The translations under genes and the position numbers were made by a program. Below the pieces are notes generated by a model, which saw nothing but the letters and a program-made list of their open reading frames with translations, searched no databases and was not told the origin of the DNA. This document shows positions 42,215 to 51,232 of a stretch of 61,272 bases of DNA, in pieces (position 1 is the first letter of the stretch; every line of letters starts with the position of its first letter). Origin of the DNA: Thermus sp. 2.9 (GTDB lineage Bacteria; Deinococcota; Deinococci; Deinococcales; Thermaceae); the NCBI RefSeq assembly GCF_000794385.1, contig NZ_JTJB01000043.1:1-61272 (forward strand), read 5' to 3'.

Positions 42215-43258
42215 CTAAAGGAGGCGGAGCCCGGGAAAGCGTTCCAGGAGGGCCTGGCGGAAGCCTTCCAGGCCCCTTTCGGGCACCAGGGCCACCACCG
42301 CCCCGCCGAAGCCCGCCCCCGTGAGCTTGGCCCCATACGCCCCCGCCGCCAGGGCCGCCTCCACCAGGGTGTCCAGCTCGGGAAGGCTCACCTCGTAGTC
42401 CCGGGAAAGGGAGCGGTGGCTTTGCGTCATGAGTTCGCCAAAGGCCTTGGCGTCCCCCCGCCTCAGGGCCTCCACCCCCCTAAGCACCCGCAGGTTTTCG
42501 CTCACGATGTGCCGGGCCCGCCTGTCCAGGGGGGCGGGGAGGCTTTCCACCAGGCAGAGGTCCTGCACCTGGCGCAAGGAGGCCAGGCCAAGCCGCCTTG
42601 CCGCCTCCTCCGCCTCTTGGCGGCGGGCGTTGTAGCCCGCCTCCGCCAGGCGGCGCTTCAGGCCCAGGTCCAGGACCACCACCCGGCTTCCCGGGGGGAG
42701 GGGCAGGTTCTCGTGGGCCAGGGTCTTGGTGTCCAAAAAGAGCGCCTTGCCCACCTCCCCCAGACTCGCCGCCATCTGGTCCATGATCCCGCACCGGACC
42801 CCCACGTAGGCCACCTCCGCCTTCTGGGCCAGGAGGGCCACCTCGAGGTCGCTAAGGGGCAGGCGGTAGAGGGCCCGAAGGGCCTTTAAGGCCGCCACCT
42901 CGAGGGCCGCGGAACTGGAAAGCCCAGCCCCCATGGGCACCTGGCTCCGCACGAAAAACCGTGCCCCCGGCACCCCGTGCCCCGCTTCCCGCAAGGCCCA
43001 GACCACGCCCAAGAGGTAGTCCAGGAAGTCCCCTTGCGGGCCGCTTTGCAGGGGCCGGGCGCGAAGCTCCCGCAGCGCTTCGCTATAGGCCTCCACCCTG
43101 CCCTCGGCCCGCCCCGCCTCCACCTGGGTGAAGTAGGGAAGGGGCGTGGGCAGGACGTAGCCCTCCTGGTAGTCCGTGTGCTCCCCCAAAAGGTTCACCC
43201 GCCCCGGGGCCTTGGCGCTGGCCTCGGGCAGGGCGCCGAAGACTTCTTGATAGCCCAT
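42215..43258 (-). CDS. galK: Galactokinase
   Basis: A 347-residue GHMP kinase that phosphorylates galactose to galactose-1-phosphate. The galactokinase signature is present (GRVNLLGEHTDYQEGYVLP), then the ATP-binding PMGAGLSSSAALEVAALKA, the catalytic Asp in VRCGIMDQMA, and the C-terminal motif GAKLTGAGFGGAVVALV. Length matches bacterial GalK. No galT or galE is next to it. CATAAT (minus strand) lies 6 bases before its ATG, indicating its own leaderless promoter. Confidence 0.93.
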   Translation of the reverse strand: MGYQEVFGALPEASAKAPGRVNLLGEHTDYQEGYVLPTPLPYFTQVEAGRAEGRVEAYSEALRELRARPLQSGPQGDFLDYLLGVVWALREAGHGVPGARFFVRSQVPMGAGLSSSAALEVAALKALRALYRLPLSDLEVALLAQKAEVAYVGVRCGIMDQMAASLGEVGKALFLDTKTLAHENLPLPPGSRVVVLDLGLKRRLAEAGYNARRQEAEEAARRLGLASLRQVQDLCLVESLPAPLDRRARHIVSENLRVLRGVEALRRGDAKAFGELMTQSHRSLSRDYEVSLPELDTLVEAALAAGAYGAKLTGAGFGGAVVALVPERGLEGFRQALLERFPGLRLL

Positions 43259-43265
43259 GCCCCTA

Positions 43266-44105
43266 TTATGGGCAAAGGGCTTTCAGGTTGTGGTCCAGAA
43301 GGGCCAGATAGGTGGGCACCTTGGCGTCCAAGGTGTCGGTGTAAAGCACCGCCACCCGCGCGCCCAGGGCCTCGGCCAGGGCCTTCAAAGCGGTGCCGCG
43401 GAACTGGGGTTCGGCCAAGAGGAGCTTCACCCCTTCCCGCTTCGCCCTTTGCAAGAGGGCGAGGAAGCTTTGGCTCCCCACCTCCTGCGCCCCGCTTTGG
43501 CCGAGGGTGCCCACCACCACCAGGCCATAGCGCCGGGCGAAGTAGCGGAAGGCGTCGTGCTGCGCCACCACCTTGGTCCCCTTTAGGCCGCAGGCCCGGA
43601 AGGCTTGGTCCCGCTTTTCCACCTGGCTTTGGAAGCGGGCCAGGTTGGCCGCGTACGCCCCCTTCCCCTCGGGGTCCAGGCGGCCGAGCTCCTCGGCGAT
43701 GCGCTTTGCGTAGCGCACGGCGTAGGTGGGGTCCAGCCAGAGGTGGGGGTCGCAGGGGCCGTGGTCGTGGGCTTCCTGGCCGGGTTCCTCGCAGATGAGG
43801 CCGGGTTGCCCTTCCCCCAGGAGGACCACCCGGGCCCCCTTGGGGAGGAGGTTTTGCAGTTTGGGCAGGAAGGGTTCTAACCCGAGCCCGTTGGCGAAGA
43901 GGAGCTGGCTTTGCGCTAGGGCCCGGGCCAGGCCCGGGGTGGGCTCAAAGGTGTGGGGGTCGGCCCCGGGGGGCACCACCGCCACCACCTCCACCCGTTC
44001 GCCCCCCACCTGCCGCACCAGGTCTGCCAGGATGGGGGTGGTGGCCGCCACCTGCACCTGGGCCAGGGCGGGGGCCAAGAGGAAGAGGAGCCATGGACGC
44101 CACAT
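43266..44105 (-). CDS. Metal-binding ABC transporter binding protein (ZnuA/TroA family)
   Basis: A 279-residue cluster A-I binding protein for Zn or Mn. A short signal peptide (MWRPWLLFLLAPALA) is followed by VAATTPILADLVRQVGG, the first metal His in GADPHTFEP, a short acidic His loop (EEPGQEAHDHGPCDPH) with the second His in DPHLWLDP, the third in VAQHDAFRYFARRYG, and a C-terminal acidic ligand near LYTDTLD. The His loop suggests zinc. The ABC and permease genes are not adjacent. TATCAT lies 7 bases before the ATG; an AT-rich semi-palindrome covers it and may be a metal-regulator site. Confidence 0.9.
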   Translation of the reverse strand: MWRPWLLFLLAPALAQVQVAATTPILADLVRQVGGERVEVVAVVPPGADPHTFEPTPGLARALAQSQLLFANGLGLEPFLPKLQNLLPKGARVVLLGEGQPGLICEEPGQEAHDHGPCDPHLWLDPTYAVRYAKRIAEELGRLDPEGKGAYAANLARFQSQVEKRDQAFRACGLKGTKVVAQHDAFRYFARRYGLVVVGTLGQSGAQEVGSQSFLALLQRAKREGVKLLLAEPQFRGTALKALAEALGARVAVLYTDTLDAKVPTYLALLDHNLKALCP

Positions 44106-44111
44106 GCCAAG

Positions 44112-44168
44112 AATGATAACGCAGTTTCAATAGAAGCACAAGCCCCCACCTTCGGGCAAAGGTATAAT
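44112..44168. promoter_or_regulatory. Divergent promoter region (ZnuA-like gene / aminotransferase)
   Basis: Minus strand: TATCAT (44113-44118) 7 bases before the ATG at 44105, within the AT-rich semi-palindrome AATGATAACGCAGTTTCAAT. Plus strand: TATAAT (44163-44168) 8 bases before ATG 44177. Neither has a ribosome binding site, so both mRNAs look leaderless. Confidence 0.5.
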
Positions 44169-44176
44169 CGGCGTAA

Positions 44177-45499
44177 ATGGACCTCAAAGCCCTGCACAAG
44201 AAGCACGTCCTCACCCCGTGGGTGGCCCAGGCTTCCTTGAACCCCCCCTTGGTGGTCCGGGGGGAAGGGGTCTGGCTTTGGGATGCGGAGGGCCACCGCT
44301 ACCTGGACTTTTCCGCCGGGCTCGTGGCGGTGAACCTGGGGCACGGACACCCCAAGGTGGTGAAGGCCATCGCCGAGCAGGCGGCCACCTTGGCCTACGC
44401 CGCCCCGAGCCTCTTCTACGACAAGCGGGCCCTCCTCGCCCAAGCCCTTTCCGACCTCGCCCCCTGGCCGGAAGGGGCCCGGGTTTTTTTCACCCCTTCG
44501 GGGGCGGAGGCCAACGAGGACGCCATCAAGTTCGTCCGCCACCTCACGGGGCGGTTTAAGGTTCTTTCCGCCTACCGCTCCTTCCACGGGGCCACCCACG
44601 GGGCGGCAAGCCTCACCGGGGAGAACCGCCGCTTCCCCGCCGAGCCGGGTATCCCGGGCGTGGTCCACTTCTTCGCTCCCTTCCCTTACCGGAGCCCTTT
44701 CTACACGGATGATCCCAAGGAGGAGGTGGCAAGGGCCCTGGACCACCTGGAAAGGGTCCTCCTCCACGAGGACCCCCACCGGGTGGCGGCCATCTTCCTG
44801 GAGCCCGTGGTGGGCTCCAACGGGGTCATCGTCTACCCCGAGGGGTACCTGGAGGGGGTGCGGGCCCTTTGCCAACGCCACGGAATCCTTTTGGTGTTTG
44901 ACGAGGTGATGACGGGCTTCGGCCGGGTGGGGGCGGCCTTCGCCGCCCAACGCCTGGGCGTGGTCCCCGACCTCATCACCTTCGCCAAGGGGGCCACCTC
45001 CGCCTACGTGCCGCTCGGCGGCGTCCTGGTGCGGGAAGGCCTGGCGCGGCGCTTTGACGACACCCCTTTGCCCACGGGGCACACCTACTCCGGCCACCCC
45101 CTGGCGGTGGCGGCGGGGCTTGCGGCGGTGGAGGCCTACCGGGAGGAGGGCCTCTTTGAGCGGGCCCTGGCCTTGGAGGGCCTTTTCCGGGAGGCGCTTT
45201 CGGCCCTCCGGGAAAGGCACCCCCTGGTGGGGGAGGTGCGGGGGCTTGGGGCCTTCTTCGGCCTGGAGCTGGTGAGGGACCGGAGGACCAAGGAACCCCT
45301 TTCCCCCTGGCACGCCCCCTTCAGCCCCTCCATGCAGCGGCTTTTGCAGGCCCTTTTCCAGGAAGGGGTGTATGTCTTGGCCAAGCACAATGTCCTCATC
45401 GTGGCCCCGCCCCTCACCATCCGGGAGGAGGAGTTCTTGGAGGGGGTGGAGCGCCTCTCCCGCGCCCTAAGGCGGGTGGAGGTGGAGGCCTTGGGGTAG
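44177..45499 (+). CDS. Class III aminotransferase
   Basis: A 440-residue PLP enzyme. Seen: GVWLWDAEGHRYLDFSAGL, LGHGHPKVVKAI, FFTPSGAEANEDAIKF (phosphate-binding), EPVVGSNGVIVYPEGYL, LLVFDEVMTGFGRVG and the PLP lysine in TFAKGATSAYVPLGG (near 274). It moves an omega-amino group (beta-alanine, 4-aminobutyrate, taurine or similar) to pyruvate or 2-oxoglutarate; the exact donor cannot be read. It stands alone with its own TATAAT and is followed by an ABC-class ATPase gene 9 bp later. Confidence 0.85.
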   Translation: MDLKALHKKHVLTPWVAQASLNPPLVVRGEGVWLWDAEGHRYLDFSAGLVAVNLGHGHPKVVKAIAEQAATLAYAAPSLFYDKRALLAQALSDLAPWPEGARVFFTPSGAEANEDAIKFVRHLTGRFKVLSAYRSFHGATHGAASLTGENRRFPAEPGIPGVVHFFAPFPYRSPFYTDDPKEEVARALDHLERVLLHEDPHRVAAIFLEPVVGSNGVIVYPEGYLEGVRALCQRHGILLVFDEVMTGFGRVGAAFAAQRLGVVPDLITFAKGATSAYVPLGGVLVREGLARRFDDTPLPTGHTYSGHPLAVAAGLAAVEAYREEGLFERALALEGLFREALSALRERHPLVGEVRGLGAFFGLELVRDRRTKEPLSPWHAPFSPSMQRLLQALFQEGVYVLAKHNVLIVAPPLTIREEEFLEGVERLSRALRRVEVEALG

Positions 45500-45502
45500 G
45501 CT
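45497..45502 (+). promoter_or_regulatory. Leaderless -10 box of the ABC-class ATPase gene
   Basis: TAGGCT, 6 bases before GTG 45509. The first three bases are the stop codon of the preceding aminotransferase gene. Confidence 0.4.
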
Positions 45503-45508
45503 TTAGGG

Positions 45509-47164
45509 GTGCGGCGGCTTGCGGACCTGTATTCTCTTTTGACCTCCTTAGAGGGGAAACCTTACCCCTTTTACAAGGACCTGAAGGGCCTTTGGCAAGG
45601 GGAAGGTTTCGTCCTGCGCTTCGTGCACGTGCAGGGAGACCCCTTTGCGAGCCCCTCGGTGCTGGAGGTGCGCTACCCCAAGGAGGCCTTGGCGCGCCTT
45701 AGGGTCTACGGCCTCGAGGCGGGCCGGGTGGCGGTGGAAGACTTCCTCTTAAGGAGCCTAAAGGCCCGCCTAAAGGCGCTTCCCCACATCGGGGGCATGG
45801 GGCACTCTGGGGAGGTTAGGGTGGAGGTGGAAAGCCCCAAGGTGCTGAAGCGGGCGGGGGCCCACCTGGGGGAGGAGGGGCTTTCCCTCCGCTTCCGCCT
45901 AGGGCTTCCCGCCCAGGGGCGGCGCATCCTGGGGCGGGAGGCGGCGCGGCTTTTCCGGGCTTTGGCCGAGCACCTGAGGGGCTTCCTATTGGAGCTGGAC
46001 GAGGGGGCGCTCCTGTCCCACGTGCACCAGGCGGAGGACTTCGCCTATATCCAAGAGCGCCTTGCCGAGCGGGGCCTCGTGGCCTTCGTGGGGGAGGGGA
46101 GCGTGCTTCCCCGGGAAAGCGGGGTGAGCCAGCGGCCCCTGAAGGGGGCCATTCCCTTCCAAAGCCCCCCAAGCCTCAAGGTGGCCTTCCGGGTGCCCCA
46201 CGCGGGGGAGGTGGTGGGCATGGGGCTTCCCCAGGGGCTCACCCTCATCACGGGCGGGGGGTTTCACGGCAAGACCACCCTCCTCGAGGCCCTGGTCCAC
46301 GGGGTCTACCCCCACGTGCCGGGGGACGGGCGGGAGTGGGTGGTGACGGAGGCCTGGGCAGGGCGGGTGCAGTCCGAGGACGGCCGGAGCGTGAGGGGGG
46401 TGGACCTGAGGCCTTTTGTCCACGACCTTCCCCTGGGCCAGGACACGAGCTTCTTCTCCACCGAGGACGCCTCGGGCTCCACCAGCCTGGCGGCGGCCAT
46501 CCTCGAGGCCCTGGAACTGGGGGCCCGCCTCCTCCTCCTGGACGAGGACACCTCCGCCACCAACCTCCTGGTGCGGGACGCCCGCATGCAGGCCCTGGTG
46601 CGCCGGGAAACCCTCACCCCCCTTTTGGACCGGGTGGCGGACCTCAAGGCCCTCGGGGTAAGCCTCGTCCTGGTGGTGGGGGGCGTGGGGGACTATTTGG
46701 AGCTTGCGGACACCGTGGTCCTCATGGAAGAGTACCGGGCCAAGGAGGTGACGCAGGAGGCCCGGGCCATCGCCCAGGCCCACCCCACGGGCCGGACCTT
46801 CGGCGAGCCCCGCTACCCTTTGGCGGTGCGCCCGAGGATCCCCTTGCCGGAAAGCTTTGACCCAAGGCGGGGGCGGAAGGCCCGGGTGAAGGGGCGGGGC
46901 CTCCGGGAGCTCGTCTACGGGGAAGGGGTGGTGGACCTCTCCGCCCTGGACCTCTTTGAAAACGCCCAGGTGCGGGCCATCGGGGCCTTTTTCCAGCGCC
47001 TTCAGCGGCTGGCGGACGGCAACACTCCCCTCAAGGACCTGGTGGAGAAGGCGCTTGCGGTGGAGGACCTTTTCTCCCTGGAGGAGGCCCCCGAGCTCGC
47101 CGCCCTCCGCCCCCTGGAGCTCGGGGCGGCGGTGAACCGGCTTAGGGCCCTGGAGGTGCGCTAG
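45509..47164 (+). CDS. ABC-class ATPase (PF09818-type)
   Basis: A 551-residue soluble ATPase. The first 200 residues are a family-specific alpha/beta region (GKPYPFYKDLKGLW, PHIGGMGHSGEVRVEVESP). The nucleotide site has Walker A GGGFHGKTTLLEAL (near 250), a signature-like STEDASGSTSLAAAI and Walker B LLLLDEDTSATN (near 345), then the switch-like VVGGVGDYLELADTV. It fits the 'predicted ATPase of the ABC class' family, whose function is unknown; no membrane segments or partner permease. Its stop shares a CTAG with that of the convergent acyl-CoA dehydrogenase gene. Confidence 0.82.
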   Translation: MRRLADLYSLLTSLEGKPYPFYKDLKGLWQGEGFVLRFVHVQGDPFASPSVLEVRYPKEALARLRVYGLEAGRVAVEDFLLRSLKARLKALPHIGGMGHSGEVRVEVESPKVLKRAGAHLGEEGLSLRFRLGLPAQGRRILGREAARLFRALAEHLRGFLLELDEGALLSHVHQAEDFAYIQERLAERGLVAFVGEGSVLPRESGVSQRPLKGAIPFQSPPSLKVAFRVPHAGEVVGMGLPQGLTLITGGGFHGKTTLLEALVHGVYPHVPGDGREWVVTEAWAGRVQSEDGRSVRGVDLRPFVHDLPLGQDTSFFSTEDASGSTSLAAAILEALELGARLLLLDEDTSATNLLVRDARMQALVRRETLTPLLDRVADLKALGVSLVLVVGGVGDYLELADTVVLMEEYRAKEVTQEARAIAQAHPTGRTFGEPRYPLAVRPRIPLPESFDPRRGRKARVKGRGLRELVYGEGVVDLSALDLFENAQVRAIGAFFQRLQRLADGNTPLKDLVEKALAVEDLFSLEEAPELAALRPLELGAAVNRLRALEVR

Positions 47165-48699
47165 CCCTCCCAGGGGTGGAAGAGGGCGGGCCTTCGGGCG
47201 CTTGCCGGCAGGGCCTCCCCTTCCAGGAAGGCCTGGGCGTAGAGCTGGGCCAGCTCGGGGAAGGGGGCTTGGGGCACCTGGGAAAGGGCGTGGACGGCCA
47301 CGGCGTCCGCCAGGCGCCTTAGGGCCTCCTTGGCGTACCAGGGGCCTTCCTCCGCCAGGCGCTTGAGGGCCCTTTCCGCGTGGGCGAAGGCCAGGGGGGT
47401 GGCCTTAAGCGCCTCCAAAAGGGGCTCGTGGGCCCGCTTCTTGGCGATGGCCTCCGCCATGTCCAGGGCCTGGATGTTGGCGGGGCCCTCCCAGATGGGG
47501 GTGATGAGGGCCTCCCGGTGGAAGCGGGCCACGCCGTAGTCCTCCAGGAAGCCGATCCCGCCGAAAAGCTCCATGGCCAAGGCGGTGATGGCGGTGCCGT
47601 GCTCCGCCGTGCGCCCCTTGGCCAGGTGGGAGAGGAGGCGGGCCAGGTGGTAGGCCTCGGAGTAGGGGGGACGCTCCTCCCAGGCCCGGTCAAAGGCGGC
47701 CACGGCGTAAAAGGCCAAGGCGGTGCCCCCCACCTGCCTAAGGCGCATTTCCAAAAGGTCCCGCTGCACCAGCTCGTGCTCCACGAGCCTTTTCCCGAAG
47801 GCGGTGCGCCGCCCCACGCGGAAGAGGACCTCCAGGTGGGCCTTCTTGGCGAGGCCCATGGCGGCCGCGGCGTTGGCCAGGCGGCTCACCGTCAGGTTTT
47901 CCAGGGTGTAGTAGATGCCTTCCTCAAGCCTTCCGATGGGGTAGGCGAGGCTTCCCTCCAGCTCCACCTCCCCCGAGGGCACGGCCCGGGTGGCGAGTTT
48001 TTCCTTGAAGCGGCGCACCCGGAAGTTGAGCCTTCCCTCCACCTCCCGCGGCAGGAGGAAGAGGCCAAGCCCCTTGGGGCCCTCCGGGGCCCCTTCCGGC
48101 CGGGCGGTGACGAGGGCGTAGTCCGCTAGGCCCGCCCCGGAGGCGAAGTACTTGTCCCCCCCGTAAAGCCGGTAGGCCTCCCCTTCCTTGCGGGCCAGGG
48201 TGCGGTTCGCCCCCAGGTCGCTTCCCCCGTGGATTTCCGTCATCCAGGTGGCGCCGAAGGCGGGGCCATAGAGGAGCGCTCGCTTCACGCCCGCGTGCTC
48301 CGGGGCGTACTTGTGGAGGGCGTAGGCCACCTGGTGGGTGATGGTGAGGATGCAGTAAAGCCCCCCGTCCGCCAGGAGGTAGCCCATGGCGTAGTGGAGG
48401 GGCCAGCCCCGCCCCTCGTAGGCGGGGCGGACCATGGGGCGGAGCTTCTCTAGAAGCGCCCGTTGCGCGGGGGAGAGGAGGGCCCGGTCTACGCGGTTGC
48501 CGTTCAGGTCGTGCATCTGGAGGCGGGGGTGGGCCATTTGGTCCACGTGGTGGGCCACCTCCAAGACCTCCTCCCCCACGAGCCGGCCGAAGGCGGAAAG
48601 CTCCTCCTGGGGCAGACCGGGGGAGAAGGTGCCTAAGATCGCCCTTAGATCCGGGTCTAAAGCGTAGTGATCTTCGCCCTGGCTATACAAGAGCTTCAC
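47161..48699 (-). CDS. AidB-like acyl-CoA dehydrogenase
   Basis: A 512-residue acyl-CoA dehydrogenase-fold flavoprotein with the extra N-terminal region (FSPGLPQEELSAFGRLVGEEV) of the AidB-like branch. Seen: ATWMTEIHGGSDLGANRTLA, YRLYGGDKYFASGAGLADYA, AFGKRLVEHELVQRDLLEM and ITPIWEGPANIQALDM. AidB relatives bind FAD and some act on acyl-CoA or protect DNA; the substrate here is unknown. GTG start, with a sigma-A promoter (48716-48745) only 16 bases upstream. It is divergent from a MarR gene, which may regulate it. Confidence 0.85.
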   Translation of the reverse strand: MKLLYSQGEDHYALDPDLRAILGTFSPGLPQEELSAFGRLVGEEVLEVAHHVDQMAHPRLQMHDLNGNRVDRALLSPAQRALLEKLRPMVRPAYEGRGWPLHYAMGYLLADGGLYCILTITHQVAYALHKYAPEHAGVKRALLYGPAFGATWMTEIHGGSDLGANRTLARKEGEAYRLYGGDKYFASGAGLADYALVTARPEGAPEGPKGLGLFLLPREVEGRLNFRVRRFKEKLATRAVPSGEVELEGSLAYPIGRLEEGIYYTLENLTVSRLANAAAAMGLAKKAHLEVLFRVGRRTAFGKRLVEHELVQRDLLEMRLRQVGGTALAFYAVAAFDRAWEERPPYSEAYHLARLLSHLAKGRTAEHGTAITALAMELFGGIGFLEDYGVARFHREALITPIWEGPANIQALDMAEAIAKKRAHEPLLEALKATPLAFAHAERALKRLAEEGPWYAKEALRRLADAVAVHALSQVPQAPFPELAQLYAQAFLEGEALPASARRPALFHPWEG

Positions 48700-48715
48700 G
48701 GCTTCCCCCGGCCCT

Positions 48716-48745
48716 AACCTACCCCCGAGGCCTCCTGAGGGTCAA
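48716..48745 (-). promoter_or_regulatory. Sigma-A promoter of the AidB-like gene
   Basis: On the minus strand TTGACC (48740-48745), 18-base spacer, TAGGTT (48716-48721). The transcript would have a leader of about 10 bases. Confidence 0.6.
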
Positions 48746-48751
48746 GGTGGC

Positions 48752-48788
48752 GTGATTCACAGTCAAATAGTTTTAGATGAAATAATCT
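48752..48788. promoter_or_regulatory. AT-rich MarR operator/promoter region
   Basis: An AT-rich island in GC-rich sequence. It has the dyad GTGATTCAC (48752-48760), then two AAATA(G/A) direct repeats around TTTTAGATGAAA, and TAATCT (48783-48788) 6 bases before the marR GTG. It is the natural place for MarR to control both its own operon and the divergent AidB-like gene. Confidence 0.5.
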
Positions 48789-48794
48789 CCTTCC

Positions 48795-49190
48795 GTGGTC
48801 TTTGAGGTCCTGGGCCGGATCTGGCGCTTGCAGCGGGCCCTCCGCGAGGAGGCGGAGCGGGGGCTTGGGGAGCTTGGGGGCCTCGAGGCCTGGCTTCTGC
48901 GCGTCCTCAAGCACCACCCCCATCCCTCGGAGGCCGCCCGGCGCATGGGGCTACCCCTCCCCACGGTGAGCCACATGCTCCGCCGCTTGGAGGGGGCGGG
49001 CTTTGTGGCCCGGGCCTTGGACGAAAAGGACCTCCGCCGCTTCGCCTTCCGCCTGACCCCCAAGGGGGAAGAGGCCCTGGCCCAAGCGGAGGCCCTTATG
49101 GAGGAGGCCCTGCGCAAGCGCCTAAGCCGGCTTTCCCCGGAGGAGGTCCAGGCGCTTTTAAGGCTTTTAGAAAAACTGGAGGAACCATGA
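48795..49190 (+). CDS. MarR-family transcriptional regulator
   Basis: A 131-residue winged-helix protein: VLKHHPHPSEAARRMGLPLPTVSHMLRRLEGAG is the recognition part (in two halves), ALDEKDLRRFAFRLTPKGEEAL is the wing with the conserved DxRR-type segment, and the ends are dimerisation helices. It should repress the exporter gene that overlaps it by 4 bp and respond to a small hydrophobic ligand. GTG start; TAATCT 6 bases upstream indicates a leaderless transcript. Confidence 0.88.
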   Translation: MVFEVLGRIWRLQRALREEAERGLGELGGLEAWLLRVLKHHPHPSEAARRMGLPLPTVSHMLRRLEGAGFVARALDEKDLRRFAFRLTPKGEEALAQAEALMEEALRKRLSRLSPEEVQALLRLLEKLEEP

Positions 49191-51228
49191 ACCCCACCCC
49201 GCAAGAAGTCCGGTACACCATGGTGGGCATCCTGCTTGGGATGTTCCTCGCCGCTTTGGACCAGACCATCGTGTCCACCGCCATGCCCCGCATCGTGGGC
49301 GAGCTCAAGGGGGCGGAGTACTACGCTTGGGTCACCACCAGCTACCTCCTCACCTCCACGGTGTCCGCCCCCATCTTCGGCCGCCTCACCGAGCTCTTTT
49401 CCCGCAAGGCCATCCTCCTTTGGGCGGTGGGGCTTTTCCTTTTGGGCTCCGCCCTTTCCGGCCTTTCCCAGAACATGGCGGAGCTCATCCTCTTCCGCGG
49501 CCTGCAAGGGGTGGGGGCGGGGCGCTTTTCGCCTTGGCCCTCACCACCATCGCCGTCTTCTTCCCGCCCCGGGAGCGGGGGAGGATCGCCGGGGCCTTTG
49601 GGGCCATCTTCGGCCTGTCCTCCGCCGTGGGGCCCTGGCTTGGCGGGCTCCTCACGGACCACCTCTCCTGGCGGTGGGTCTTCTACATCAACATGCCCGT
49701 GGGGGCGGTGGCCCTATGGTTCATCCTCCGCTACATGCCCCGGCTCAAGCCCGCCCACCGGGAGCCCTTTGACTTCCTGGGGGCCTTCCTCCTCATCCTT
49801 TGGACCGTGCCCCTCATGCTCGCCTTCTCGTGGGGCGGGAGCACCTACCCGTGGGCCAGCCCGGTGATCCTGGGCCTTTTGGCCGGGGCGCTTTTGGGCC
49901 TTTCCGCCTGGGTTTACGCCGAGCTCAAGGTGGCCCACCCCCTCTTTGACCTCTCCGTGTTCCGCATCCCCACCTTTTCCCTTTCCGCCCTGGCCGCCTT
50001 CTTCTTTGGCCCCGCTTTCCTCGGAGCCGTGGCCTTCCTGCCCCTTTACCTCCAGGTGGTGAAGGGGGTTTCCGCCAGCCAAAGTGGGGTCACGGTTCTT
50101 CCCCTCACCCTTGGGGTCATGGCGGGGAGCATCGGGGGAGGGCAGCTGGTGGCCCGCTTGGGGCGGTACAAGGCCTTGCTTTTGGGAAGCCCTTTGTTCC
50201 TCTTCGTCCTTTTCCTCACCCTGCACTTCGTCCTGGCGGTGGACACGCCCCTCTACGTGGTCATCGCCCTCTTCTTCCTTCTGGGCCTCGGGCTCGGCCC
50301 GGCGCAGAGCGTTTTAAACATCGTGGCGCAAAGCGACCTTCCCAGGGAGCGCCTGGGAAGCGGCACCAGCATGGTGCAGTTCACCCGGCAGATTGGATCC
50401 ACCATGGGCATCGCCCTTCTGGGCACCATCCTGGCGGGAAGCCTTTCCGACCACTTGAAGGCGGCCTTTCCTGGCGGGAGCACCCCCGCCATGGCCCGAA
50501 CCGGGGAGGGGATGGCCCTGGATCTGGACCGGGAGTTCGCCCGGCTAAAGGCGCTCCTTCCCCGGGCCCTTGCCGGCGACGCCGCCGCCTACGAGGCCCT
50601 GGTCCAAGACCCCTTCCTCCCCGAGGCCTTCAAGAAGACCCTGGAGCCTGGGGGGCTACCCGCCCGCTTCGCCAGGCTCCGGGGGGAGGTGGAAAAGGCG
50701 CTTGCGGGCGACGAGGCGGCGCGCAAGGCCCTCCTGCAGGACCCCACCCTGCCGGCGGAGCTCAAAGGCCTTCTCCTCCCTGGCGGTGTGGTGAGGGGAA
50801 CCTTGGACCTCCTGGCCCGGGCTTGGGAGGGGGACGAGGGGGCGCAAGAGGCCCTACTCGCTTCCTCCTTGGCTCCCGCCCTTAAGGGGCTCCTCGCCTC
50901 CCCACCCCCACCCGGCTTAAGGCCCAAGGTCCTGGCCCAGGTGGAGGCGGGACTAAGGGAGCAAGCGATCCGCATCCAGGCTCAAGTGCAGGAGTCCTTG
51001 AAGCGGGCGGAGGAGGAGGCGCTTCGGGAGGTGCCGAAGCGGGTGCTGGCGGAGCTTACCGCGGTGGAGGCCAAGGTGAAGGGAGCGCTAAAGGAGGGCA
51101 TCGTGGCGGCCTTAAAGCGGATCTTCCTCTTCGCCGCGGGCTTCGTGGCCTTGGCCTTTTTGGCGGTGCTTTTCCTGCCCAACCGGGAGCTTCAGGGCCG
51201 TTCTTCCCCTCAGGCCTCGCTAGAGTGA
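49187..51228 (+). pseudogene. MFS multidrug exporter (EmrB/QacA type), frameshifted, with repeat insertion
   Basis: A 14-helix DHA2-type drug:H+ antiporter split by a one-base frame change at a G run (49519-49522). Residues up to GLQGVGAG are in the first frame (MFLAALDQTIVSTAMPRIVG, motif A GRLTELFSRK); the rest (ALFALALTTIAVFFPPRERG onward) is one frame back. Adding one G would restore a protein of about 680 residues. Causes could be a real mutation, a sequencing error, or slippage. The C-terminal part is unusual: between helices 13 and 14, where relatives have a loop of tens of residues, there are about 215 residues (422-640) with three copies of an ALAGDEAARKALLQDP-like unit and a coiled coil. 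That loop faces the periplasm. In operon with marR (4-bp overlap). Confidence 0.85.
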
Positions 51229-51232
51229 AGGG

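Noticed and set aside
43916-45388. 490-codon open frame on the minus strand, opposite the aminotransferase gene
   Set aside because: It is rich in Gly, His, Arg and Pro with no domain, and mirrors a well-supported gene; long antisense frames are common in GC-rich DNA.
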